From an uncultured Ruminococcus sp. (GTDB lineage: Bacteria; Bacillota; Clostridia; Oscillospirales; Ruminococcaceae): a stretch of 8,859 nucleotides of DNA. Positions within the stretch are counted from its first letter, which is position 1. Each line of letters begins with the position of its first letter. Shown here piece by piece: positions 1 through 6,696 of the stretch. Below the pieces are notes generated by a model that saw only the letters and a list, made by a program, of their open reading frames with translations, did not search any database and was not told the origin of the DNA. The stretch covers positions 1 to 8,859 of the forward strand of contig CAMNJD010000326.1 in assembly GCA_946540705.1 (NCBI GenBank), written 5' to 3'. A program made the translations under genes and the position numbers.

Positions 1-63
1 CAAAGGGACAATGTCCCTTTGGCGGGTTTGGGCGGAGCCCAATATCAATCATCGCGCAGCGAT
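1..63. repeat. Cluster of three short palindromes, probable intergenic repeat
   Basis: Three inverted repeats follow one another with almost no spacing. At 1-21, 10-base arms (CAAAGGGACA / TGTCCCTTTG) flank a single A. At 28-42, the arms TTGGGC / GCCCAA flank GGA. At 51-63, the arms ATCGC / GCGAT flank GCA. When folded, each has a loop of about three bases. The third nearly matches the core of the palindrome at the other end of the window (8834-8854). No T-run follows them on the minus strand, so they do not look like terminators for the operon. They resemble dispersed intergenic palindromes of gut Clostridia, but copy number cannot be judged from one window. The first palindrome touches the window edge and the element may continue to the left. 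Confidence 0.55.
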
Positions 64-80
64 ACCTTTTTCGACAGACT

Positions 81-119
81 GAGAGCTTCGGCGGGAAACC
101 GAAGCTCTCTTTCTTTTTT
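81..119 (+). terminator. Rho-independent terminator facing rightward
   Basis: A perfect 11-bp stem, GAGAGCTTCGG (81-91) pairing with CCGAAGCTCTC (99-109), has a 7-base loop and is followed on the plus strand by TTTCTTTTTT-type sequence (110-119). This is a textbook intrinsic terminator for transcription arriving from the left, implying a convergent gene or transcript outside the window. It starts about 20 bp beyond the stop of hypE. Read on the minus strand the stem has an A-run before it and no T-run after it, so it would be at best a weak terminator for the hyp operon itself. Confidence 0.75.
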
Positions 120-129
120 GCAGAATCCA

Positions 130-1137
130 TCAGCAGATGCGCGGCAGCAGTTCACCCTTAGGCTGCGGGAGGATCGTCTGCGTGCCGATCTCAGTTTCCA
201 TGATGACCTTGCCGGCGTTCTCCGCAGTGACCCTGCCGATAATCGCGGCATTCTGCGAATATTTCCCCTTTCTCAACTCCGCGACAAGCGCCTCTGCGTG
301 CTCCTGCGGTGCGAAAATGACCAGTCTGCCCTCACAGGCAAGGTACAGCGGCTCCAGTCCCAGCATGCCGCAGACACCCTTGACACGCGGATCGACCGGC
401 ACGGATGCCGCATCCAGCGTGATGCCGATATTGCTCTGTCCGGCGATCTCGTAGAGCACCGTGCCGACACCGCCGCGTGTCGCATCGCGGATCACATGGA
501 TCTCATCCGTAACACTGTACAGGCTCTCGACGGTGCCCCAGAGCGGCGCACAGTCGCTGTCCACATCGGATTCAATGCCGAAATCGTTGCGTGCCAGCAG
601 GATCGTGCAGCCGTGCCGCCCGACGTCGCCGGTCACGATCACCGCGTCACCGGGCTTCGCCAGCGTGCCGGAGGTGTGTGCCTGCGGCATGATCTCGCCG
701 ATGCCGGTCGTCGTGATGAACACGCCGTCGCACTGCCCCTTGCCCGCGACCTTGGTATCGCCTGCAACGATGCGCACGCCGGCCTCAGCCGCCGTTTTCT
801 CCATTGCAGCCGCGATCTCCTCGAGGGAATCCAGCGAAAAGCCCTCCTCAATGACAAAGGCACAGGTCAGATACAGCGGCTTCGCGCCCATGCAGGACAG
901 GTCGTTGACCGTGCCGCAGATCGAGAGCTTGCCGATGTTTCCGCCGTTGAATTTCCACGGAGATACGATGAATCCGTCGGTCGAAGTCGCAATCTGCCCT
1001 TTTGGCTGCGGCAGGACAGCGGCATCATCGCCGGTAAACATCGGGTTCGCGAAATGTGCCTTGAAAACGCTGTCAATCAGTTCATTTGTCTGGGTACCGC
1101 CCGCGCCGTGCGCAAGCGTAACTGTTCTATCGCTCAT
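130..1137 (-). CDS. hypE: Hydrogenase maturation factor HypE (carbamoyl dehydratase)
   Basis: HypE takes a carbamoyl group from HypF onto the thiol of its C-terminal cysteine and uses ATP to dehydrate it to a thiocyanate, the source of the CN ligands placed on iron by HypC-HypD. The 335-residue product is of usual length and has the PurM/AIR-synthase-like fold signatures: an N-terminal AHGAGG motif (about residues 9-14), GDDAAVL (about 37-43), and a STDGF...GGNIGKL..CGTVNDL..MGAKPLYL block (about 52-90). It ends in Pro-Arg-Ile-Cys, the hallmark carbamoyl-accepting tail, so the enzyme looks active. The ATG has a strong AAGGAGAT ribosome binding site and lies 14 bp after the preceding small gene. 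It is the last gene of the operon. The call is firm; only the cofactor's final user is uncertain, since no hydrogenase is nearby. Confidence 0.97.
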   Translation of the reverse strand: MSDRTVTLAHGAGGTQTNELIDSVFKAHFANPMFTGDDAAVLPQPKGQIATSTDGFIVSPWKFNGGNIGKLSICGTVNDLSCMGAKPLYLTCAFVIEEGFSLDSLEEIAAAMEKTAAEAGVRIVAGDTKVAGKGQCDGVFITTTGIGEIMPQAHTSGTLAKPGDAVIVTGDVGRHGCTILLARNDFGIESDVDSDCAPLWGTVESLYSVTDEIHVIRDATRGGVGTVLYEIAGQSNIGITLDAASVPVDPRVKGVCGMLGLEPLYLACEGRLVIFAPQEHAEALVAELRKGKYSQNAAIIGRVTAENAGKVIMETEIGTQTILPQPKGELLPRIC

Positions 1138-1151
1138 AAAACAATCTCCTT

Positions 1152-1325
1152 TTATTCTGTGATCTCAAAGCAGCCCATGAAGCCGGTCAGCTTCGTGCCG
1201 GTATCGGTACCGGCGGGCAGCAGTGCCAGCGCGACCTGAAACGGCTCTGCGCTGCTGTCATCGAGCTGCTGCAAAAAGGCGTAATCGCCCTGAATATCTC
1301 TGACAATATAATCATGCGGTTCCAT
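1152..1325 (-). CDS. Small conserved-looking protein, 57 residues, function unknown
   Basis: A short frame lies between the VOC gene and hypE and encodes MEPHDYIVRDIQGDYAFL..., ending FMGCFEITE. The pattern of a GDYA turn, an ALLP motif (about residues 39-42) and a spaced G..L segment resembles tiny beta-barrel proteins of the DUF3006 kind found in Bacillota. This resemblance is from memory and weak. No signal peptide, membrane segment or cysteine motif is seen; there is a single Cys near the C-terminus. An ATG five codons upstream (1340) overlaps the VOC stop codon as ATGTATGA and could be the true start, giving 62 residues. The chosen ATG has a weak GAGAG-like site. The tight fit between two operon genes and the conserved-looking composition support a real gene. 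Its role in the pathway is unknown. Confidence 0.6.
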   Translation of the reverse strand: MEPHDYIVRDIQGDYAFLQQLDDSSAEPFQVALALLPAGTDTGTKLTGFMGCFEITE

Positions 1326-1332
1326 ATTTCTC

Positions 1333-1743
1333 TCATACATCCTTCCGGTCAAACGGGCGGTTGAATGAACCGATCTCAATGAGATTCCCTTCAGGGTCCG
1401 CGATGTAGCAGGTGCGCTGTCCCCAGGGTTCCGTTGTCGGTTCGAGGACAGACGCCGCGCCCTTTTCGATCGCCTGCTGATAAGCGCGATCGACCTCCTC
1501 AAAGGTATCGACATAGAGCGCAAGCTCGGAGTGCCCGTTCAGTCCCTTGACATATTCGTATTTCCTGCCGGTCATGTTCTCGAAATCGCTGCGTCCGTAG
1601 AGCAGAAACAGCGTGCCGTCCTTGACCAGATAGACATTCGATGTATCCTCAGCCTCTTTGATCGCAAAGCCGAGCACATCGCGGTAAAAGCGGATCATGG
1701 TGCCCATGTCCTTCACAAACAGTCCAAAACCGTCCAGTCTCAT
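1333..1743 (-). CDS. VOC/glyoxalase-fold protein within the hyp operon
   Basis: The 136-residue product has a vicinal oxygen chelate fold: a first beta-alpha unit with FYRDVLGF (about 19-26), a central GHSELALYVD strand (about 70-79) and the closing WGQRTCYIADPEGNLIEIGSF block (about 107-127) typical of glyoxalase/bleomycin-resistance family proteins. Of the four usual metal-ligand positions, His71 and Glu123 are present. The first-strand His is replaced (DGFGLFV) and the Glu after the GTLFLLY strand is absent, so metal chemistry, if any, is atypical. The ATG has a GGAGGGAAT ribosome binding site and lies 16 bp after the hypD stop. VOC members range from isomerases and dioxygenases to pure binding proteins, so no reaction is assigned. 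Its position between hypD and hypE suggests a part in the same pathway, perhaps ligand or metal binding, but that is inference. Confidence 0.88.
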   Translation of the reverse strand: MRLDGFGLFVKDMGTMIRFYRDVLGFAIKEAEDTSNVYLVKDGTLFLLYGRSDFENMTGRKYEYVKGLNGHSELALYVDTFEEVDRAYQQAIEKGAASVLEPTTEPWGQRTCYIADPEGNLIEIGSFNRPFDRKDV

Positions 1744-1759
1744 AGATTCCCTCCGTCTG

Positions 1760-2815
1760 TTACACCAGACCGCTGTACTGATAATACGCGGAGCATGCAC
1801 CCTCATCTGAGACCATGCAGGCGCCGACCGGATGCAGCGGCGTGCAGACCTTGCCGAACACCTTGCAGTCAGACGGCTTGCACTTGCCCTGAAGCACCTC
1901 ACCGCAGCGGCAGGCGGGATTCGGTTTTCCGGTGATGACCGGCATGCGGAACTTCAGCCGCGCATCGTAATCGGCATATTCCGCACGGAGCTTCATGCCC
2001 GACTGCGGGATCAGTCCCAGACCGCGCCACTCATTGTCGCAGGGCTCCATGACCTCGTTCATCATGCGGATCGCAGCAGGGTTGCCCTCATCTTTGACAA
2101 CACGCGGATAGCAGTTGCGGAAGAAGGGCGTTTTGCCCTCACTCAGCAGCCTGACCGTCACGGCAAGCGCTGTCAGCAGTTCGCCGGCGGTGAATCCCGC
2201 AACGACACCCGATACGCCGTATTTTTCGCACATTTCCTTGCAGACCGCATTGCCCGTGATCGCATTCACATGCCCCGGATACAGAAACGCATCCGCTGCG
2301 CCGACCAGCGCCTTGTATGCATTCGGCATGGTCTTATTCGCAGTCAGCAGCGAGAAATTCGTCAGTCCCGCTTCCTTTGCCTGCTTTGCCGCAAGACATG
2401 CCGAGGGGGTTGTTGTTTCAAATCCCACGGCAAGAAACACGATCTGCCGGCCGGGGTTCTTCTGCGCCAGCTCGACCGCATCCAGCGGCGAATAGACCGG
2501 TCTGACCTCAGCGCCCTTTGCACGCGCCCCCGCAAGGCTCATTTCCGTTCCGGGAACACGGATGAGGTCGCCGAAGGTGCAGATGATGCAGTGCTGCTCC
2601 AGTGCGAGCCAGCATGCCTCGTCGATGAACCCGACCGCTGTCACACAGACCGGACATCCCGGGCCGGAGATCAGGTCGATCTGCTCCGGCAGGAGCCTGC
2701 GCAGACCCAGCCGGAAGATCTCGTGCGTATGTGTCCCGCAGACCTCCATGATCCGCAGCGGCCGTCCGCTGTACGAGGTGATGATGTCGCGGGCAGCTCT
2801 CATGCTATCGTTCAC
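1760..2815 (-). CDS. hypD: Hydrogenase maturation factor HypD (Fe-S scaffold for Fe(CN)2CO)
   Basis: HypD, with HypC, carries the iron on which two cyanides and CO are assembled; it holds a [4Fe-4S] cluster and redox-active thiols. The 351-residue product keeps the family motifs: EVCGTHTHEI with Cys26, and SGPGCPVCVT with Cys54 and Cys57, corresponding to the essential Cys41, Cys69 and Cys72 of E. coli HypD. It also has the C-terminal cysteine-rich block CRCGEVL...KPSDC..FG..CTP..P.GACMVSDEGACSAYYQY (about 300-350). The start is a GTG whose GTGA overlaps the hypC stop; GAGGAG lies five bases upstream, which favours it over the ATG four codons inside. The overlap suggests coupled synthesis with its partner HypC. 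Nothing looks degenerate, so the scaffold should be functional. Confidence 0.96.
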   Translation of the reverse strand: MNDSMRAARDIITSYSGRPLRIMEVCGTHTHEIFRLGLRRLLPEQIDLISGPGCPVCVTAVGFIDEACWLALEQHCIICTFGDLIRVPGTEMSLAGARAKGAEVRPVYSPLDAVELAQKNPGRQIVFLAVGFETTTPSACLAAKQAKEAGLTNFSLLTANKTMPNAYKALVGAADAFLYPGHVNAITGNAVCKEMCEKYGVSGVVAGFTAGELLTALAVTVRLLSEGKTPFFRNCYPRVVKDEGNPAAIRMMNEVMEPCDNEWRGLGLIPQSGMKLRAEYADYDARLKFRMPVITGKPNPACRCGEVLQGKCKPSDCKVFGKVCTPLHPVGACMVSDEGACSAYYQYSGLV

Positions 2816-3021
2816 AGCAGCTCCTCCATGACGTCGTCCGCTTCCTGCTCATCATCGGCTGTGATTTTCGCGATCGCGACGCCTGCATGAACCATGACGA
2901 AATCGCCCGGTTCCAGATCCTCGAGAATGCCGGCGCTGACTGCACGCTGCGCTCCGTTCGCATCAATCAGTGCGGTGCCGTTTGTCACATTGACCACTCT
3001 TGCAGATAATCCAACACACAT
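2812..3021 (-). CDS. hypC: Hydrogenase maturation chaperone HypC
   Basis: HypC binds HypD, helps carry the Fe(CN)2CO unit and in hydrogenase systems delivers it to the large subunit. The 69-residue product starts Met-Cys, so Cys2, the iron-binding thiol exposed after Met removal, is intact. The GDFVMVHAGVAI segment (about 39-50) with His45 matches the conserved GDYV.VH.G.AI block of the family. It departs from the family signature MC-x3-P: the usual proline is Ser6 (MCVGLSARV). The acidic tail (about 55-69) is also marked. The ATG has GGAGGT upstream within the end of the preceding gene, and the gap to that gene is 3 bp. The stop overlaps the hypD start. The Pro to Ser change may reflect a different client protein; that is inference. 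Confidence 0.93.
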   Translation of the reverse strand: MCVGLSARVVNVTNGTALIDANGAQRAVSAGILEDLEPGDFVMVHAGVAIAKITADDEQEADDVMEELL

Positions 3022-3024
3022 AAT

Positions 3025-3354
3025 TTATACCTCCATGATGATTTCCGATTGAAAATACTGTTCCTGAAAGCGGATCATCTCCGCGATCTCCTGTCCGGTA
3101 TACGTTTGCCCGGGCGGACAGACCACCCATTTTTCCTCGATATCATCCGCACGGTGAACGATCGCGATGATTTTGCCGGTGAACTGCTCCACCGGATGCG
3201 GAACACCGAGAATATATGCATCCTGCTCCTCGCCGTCCGGCGCCGTGATGCCTGCGATATAGCCGTAATTGACCGGATAGATCATCTCCGGGAAATCCGG
3301 ATGCGCGCTTCCGAGCGGACGGTCCACGGTCACGGTCACGGTTTTCCCGATCAT
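3025..3354 (-). CDS. Short inorganic pyrophosphatase-like protein
   Basis: The 109-residue product resembles the core of family I inorganic pyrophosphatases and in particular the short single-domain version common in Clostridia, against about 175 residues for E. coli Ppa. Visible landmarks are VDRPLGS (about 10-16), YPVNYGYI (26-33), the metal-binding DGEEQD (40-45, matching the family DGDPxD with the central Asp changed to Glu), and DDIEEKW (70-76), which aligns with the second acidic-plus-lysine metal and phosphate site. The start ATG overlaps the hypF stop as ATGA and hypC follows after 3 bp. HypF releases pyrophosphate when it makes carbamoyl-AMP, so a co-translated pyrophosphatase would pull that step. 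The placement supports this; activity itself is unproven because the family core is shortened. Confidence 0.82.
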   Translation of the reverse strand: MIGKTVTVTVDRPLGSAHPDFPEMIYPVNYGYIAGITAPDGEEQDAYILGVPHPVEQFTGKIIAIVHRADDIEEKWVVCPPGQTYTGQEIAEMIRFQEQYFQSEIIMEV

Positions 3355-5660
3355 AGACTGCCTCCTCCTTCATGAAATACGCCGTACATTGCCTGTCCGA
3401 TGCAGATGCCGCCGTCATTCGGCGGGATCAGGCTGTGCCGCAGGACGCGGAAGCCCGCAGCACGGAGCCGGTCAGATGTCAGCTTTGTCAGCAGGCGGTT
3501 CTGAAAGACACCGCCGCTCAGCGCGCAGATGCCGATTCCGGTCTGCGCGCGTATGATTTCAGCAGCAGATACGAGCATATCCGCGAGTGCATCGTGAAAT
3601 GCATACGCCAGCTCTGCGCAGCGCTCCGCACTCTGATCCGCAAAATACCGCTGTGCAGTCTGCCGCACCAGTTCGGTTGTCTGCATCGTCACAAAGCCGC
3701 CGCTTTCCGTGACACGGTGCGGCAATTTCGCAGCAGAATCACCGTTTTTCTTTGCATATCGCTCCGCCGCGGTCATCAGTGACACAGACGCCTCCCCCTC
3801 AAAGGTCGAGGCGCGGCGGATGCCCAGCACCGCAGATACCGCATCAAAAATCCGGCCGCAGCTCGTTGAGCGCACCGAGTTGACGCCGAGCCGCGCCATA
3901 TTCCCGATGACACGCGCCTCCTGTGCCGTGCAGATGCCGAGCGATTCGCAAAATGCGTCATCCCCCAGAAGTGCCGCCGCAATGCGCCAGCCCTCCTTGG
4001 CGGAGAGGTCGCCGCCGGTCTGCATGAACGGCTCAACGCTGCCGGTGCGGGTATAGCCGTGCAGGTCACAGAGCAGCAGTTCGCCGCCCCAGACCGTCCC
4101 GTCATCGCCGTACCCCGTACCGTCCAGGCTCAGCCCGATCACGCGCTCCGTGCAGCCGTTCTCCGCCATGCACGAGAGGATATGCGCGTAGTGATGCTGC
4201 ACCTGAAGCAGCGGAATCCCGCGTTTCTGCGCGATTTCCTGCGCAACTGTCACGGTATTGTACAGCGGATGCATGTCACAGACGATCCGCTCCGGCTCCG
4301 CTTCGAGCAGCCCGCAGAGGCGCTCCGCTGACTCCTTCAGAGCCGTGACCGTCCGCAGATCGGCTGTGTCACCGACATAGGGCGAGGCGTAGAGCATCCC
4401 GTGCCGCGCAATGCAAAAGCTGTTTTTCAGCTCACCGCCGATTGCAAGCACCTGCCGCTCCCCTGCCCCGCGCAGCATGACCGGCAGCGGCGCAAATCCG
4501 CGTGACCGCCGGATCATATACGGCCTGCCGTCCAGCCAGTCGCAGACGGAATCGTCCGCACGGATGAGAATGTCGCGGTCGTGCGTGAGGATCAGGTCGC
4601 AGAAGCCCGCGATCTCCCTCTGTGCATCGGCATCACTGCGGCAGATCGGCGCGCCGCGGGCGTTTCCGCTTGTCATGACCAAACAGTCGGTCATTTCGAT
4701 GCCGTCGGGATAATCGAACAGCAGCATCTGCACCGGCGCATACGGCAGCATGACGCCGACTGTTTCGTTATCCGGCGCGATCATATCGCAAAGCGACATA
4801 TCTGCGCGCTTTTCGAGCAGCATGATCGGCTTCTGCCAGCCGTTGAGATACGCCGCCTGCCCGTCCTGCACAACGCATTCCCGCTCTGCTGTTTCCATGC
4901 CGCGCATCATCACGGCAAAGGGCTTCACCGGCCGCTTTTTGAGCTGCCGCAGACGGTTCACGGCTCCCGGATTCTTCGCATCACAGCAGAGGTGAAATCC
5001 GCCGATGCCCTTGACTGCGGCAATTTTTCCGTCCATGACCGCACGCCGCACGGTTGTGATCGCATCGCCGCCGGTCAGGTCTGTGCCGAGAATGCGCACC
5101 TGCGGGCCGCAGTCATTGCAGCAGACCGGCTGTGCGTCATAGCGCCGCGTCGCAGGGTCATGATACTCTGCCGCACATTCCCTGCACATCGGGAATCGCC
5201 GCATGCTCGTGCGTTCCCGGTCATACGGCATCGTGTCGAGGATCGTCAGGCGCGGGCCGCACTGCGTGCAGTTGATGAACGGGTGCAGATACCGCCGGTT
5301 ATGCGGATCGAACAGCTCTGTGCGGCATGCCTCGCAGGTCGCAATGTCCGGTGAGACAAAAATCTCGCCGTACTCCTTCTCGCTTTCGATAATAGAGAAT
5401 TCTTCGTAAATCCGTTTAGTTTCGTTCGTGATGTCCGCAGCTTCAAGGTCGAGCACGACCGCCCGCTCCGGCGGGTGATTCCGGATCTCATCTGCAAAGG
5501 CTTCGAGCTGCCCGGGCAGCCCCTGCGCGATAATCTCCACATAGGAGCCCTTGTTCGCAACGGTTCCGGTCATGTGCATTTTCTGCGCAGTCACCGCCGT
5601 AAAAGGCCGGAAGCCGACGCCCTGCACGATGCCGAACACACGCAGCTTCATGGTTTTCAT
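3351..5660 (-). CDS. hypF: Carbamoyltransferase HypF
   Basis: HypF hydrolyses carbamoyl phosphate, activates the carbamate with ATP to carbamoyl-AMP (releasing pyrophosphate), and transfers the carbamoyl group to the C-terminal Cys of HypE. The 769-residue product has all four modules in order. The acylphosphatase domain (about 1-90) has VQGVGFRPF with catalytic Arg18 and Asn36. Two zinc fingers follow, each CxxC-x18-CxxC (about 105-205). Next comes a YrdC/Sua5-like nucleotide domain with KPFAVMM (about 255) and SGNARGAPI. The C-terminal Kae1-like domain contains the metal-binding HHYAH and a late SGGVFQNRLL block. I start it at ATG 5660, because GAGGTG sits six bases upstream; an in-frame GTG at 5669 lies inside that site. 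It begins 10 bp after the NifK-like stop, and its own stop overlaps the next start. Length is normal and no motif is missing. Confidence 0.97.
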   Translation of the reverse strand: MKTMKLRVFGIVQGVGFRPFTAVTAQKMHMTGTVANKGSYVEIIAQGLPGQLEAFADEIRNHPPERAVVLDLEAADITNETKRIYEEFSIIESEKEYGEIFVSPDIATCEACRTELFDPHNRRYLHPFINCTQCGPRLTILDTMPYDRERTSMRRFPMCRECAAEYHDPATRRYDAQPVCCNDCGPQVRILGTDLTGGDAITTVRRAVMDGKIAAVKGIGGFHLCCDAKNPGAVNRLRQLKKRPVKPFAVMMRGMETAERECVVQDGQAAYLNGWQKPIMLLEKRADMSLCDMIAPDNETVGVMLPYAPVQMLLFDYPDGIEMTDCLVMTSGNARGAPICRSDADAQREIAGFCDLILTHDRDILIRADDSVCDWLDGRPYMIRRSRGFAPLPVMLRGAGERQVLAIGGELKNSFCIARHGMLYASPYVGDTADLRTVTALKESAERLCGLLEAEPERIVCDMHPLYNTVTVAQEIAQKRGIPLLQVQHHYAHILSCMAENGCTERVIGLSLDGTGYGDDGTVWGGELLLCDLHGYTRTGSVEPFMQTGGDLSAKEGWRIAAALLGDDAFCESLGICTAQEARVIGNMARLGVNSVRSTSCGRIFDAVSAVLGIRRASTFEGEASVSLMTAAERYAKKNGDSAAKLPHRVTESGGFVTMQTTELVRQTAQRYFADQSAERCAELAYAFHDALADMLVSAAEIIRAQTGIGICALSGGVFQNRLLTKLTSDRLRAAGFRVLRHSLIPPNDGGICIGQAMYGVFHEGGGSL

Positions 5661-5666
5661 GCGCTG

Positions 5667-5672
5667 CACCTC
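5667..5672 (-). promoter_or_regulatory. Ribosome binding site that decides the hypF start
   Basis: GAGGTG on the minus strand overlaps the stop codon of the NifK-like gene and lies six bases before ATG 5660. This favours that ATG over the in-frame GTG at 5669, which is part of the site. It also shows that hypF translation initiates at the very end of the nitrogenase-like reading frame. Confidence 0.7.
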
Positions 5673-6696
5673 AGTTCAGTCTGCCGCTGACGGCAAAATG
5701 CGGGAAGTCGATCCATTCGCCGGAAAAGCCCCGCAGCACCCGCTTCAGCGCCGCATCCGCAAAGATCACATCATAATTCTGCGCGAGCCCGGCAAGCTGC
5801 TGCTCGCCCCTGATGCGGAAGTCCTGCGGCTGCGCATAGGCTTTGTCGAGCATGAACCATGTCGCAGCATCGGCCTCGCAGTCCCGCAGCAGCTCCCGCA
5901 GCGCATTTGCCGCGAATTGCTGATGCACGATCAGAACACGCCTGCCGCGCACTGCCCGCGCTGCTTCTGCGGCCGCATCGGGAATACACGGAAATCCGAC
6001 CGAAAACGGTGTGCCGAAGGTCTTGTGCAGATACGCCGCCGATTGCATGCCGGACGGCGAGATCACAAGCAGATGCGCGCATTCCGAGACGCGTCGAATT
6101 TCATCCAGACCGCTGTCCATCCCAAAGCAGACGACCTCGCGCCAGCCCTCTGCATGCAGTGCCTCGAACATGCGGTCAGCACGGGTCAGCCCCGTATTCA
6201 GCGGCGTTGCACCGATCACGCCGAGCCTGCCCGGCTTCACCGGCAGCTTATCTGTCGAAAATCGCCGGAATATCGCCTCATATGCGAGCATTTCGCCGTG
6301 GTCGTACAGCTTGGTGCCGTCAGTCGCAGCGGTGATGCACGGCAGACCTGTTTTTCGCTCCGCCATGCGCTGCAATGCGTGAAAATCGGTCGCGATCACC
6401 GCCGGAACAGGCGTTCCGACGATCGCCGTGAACGGCGCTTCGATCTGCTGACAGATCAGCTTCAGCTTTTCGACCAGACGGTCATCGCGCCCGAGGATCG
6501 CGTCCATATCGCGCAGTCCCGCACTGAACAGCGCCGACCGCTTCTCATGCCAGCGCGGCTCATCAAACCCGCAGACATTGCCCGCACAGCCGCCGGCATC
6601 GCAGATGACCGTGATGCCGCCCAGCTCATAAAACACGCCGCATGCACCGGAATCGTCCGGCGCAAGGGGCGACAGATGCTTCAGCAGACTGCTCAT
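5671..6696 (-). CDS. Nitrogenase component-1-like protein, short NifK-type subunit
   Basis: The 341-residue product belongs to the nitrogenase component-1 superfamily (NifK/NifN/BchB/CfbD relatives) but is far shorter than NifK (about 520). The N-terminus has SGACGVFYEL with Cys19 and CDAGGCAGNVCG with Cys32, Cys37 and Cys42. Cys19 and Cys37 align by eye with NifK P-cluster ligands Cys70 and Cys95. The third NifK ligand (Cys153 of the TC-x-EVIGDD type motif) is lost: the segment reads GTPVPAVIATDF (about 94-105). A Rossmann-like second half contains LGVIGATPLNTG (about 158-169) and ISPSGMQSAAYLHKTFGTPF, a recognisable component-1 pattern. The start overlaps the NifD-like stop as ATGA with AAGGAG seven bases upstream, as expected for subunits of one complex. 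The reaction is unknown. It is not BchB, NifK or NifN by length or ligands. Substrate assignment would be guesswork. Confidence 0.85.
   Translation of the reverse strand: MSSLLKHLSPLAPDDSGACGVFYELGGITVICDAGGCAGNVCGFDEPRWHEKRSALFSAGLRDMDAILGRDDRLVEKLKLICQQIEAPFTAIVGTPVPAVIATDFHALQRMAERKTGLPCITAATDGTKLYDHGEMLAYEAIFRRFSTDKLPVKPGRLGVIGATPLNTGLTRADRMFEALHAEGWREVVCFGMDSGLDEIRRVSECAHLLVISPSGMQSAAYLHKTFGTPFSVGFPCIPDAAAEAARAVRGRRVLIVHQQFAANALRELLRDCEADAATWFMLDKAYAQPQDFRIRGEQQLAGLAQNYDVIFADAALKRVLRGFSGEWIDFPHFAVSGRLN

Noticed and set aside
19..1239. Long plus-strand open frame opposite hypE (406 codons), and similar ones at 1832-2890, 5551-6759 and 6642-7625
   Set aside because: They lie antisense to strongly supported genes, have Arg/Ala/His-rich compositions typical of GC-rich shadow frames, and show no family motif.
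130..5660. Ordinary [NiFe]-hydrogenase maturation operon
   Set aside because: No hydrogenase subunit, hypA, hypB or protease is present, and hypF is coupled to nitrogenase-like genes. It remains possible that a hydrogenase is encoded elsewhere.
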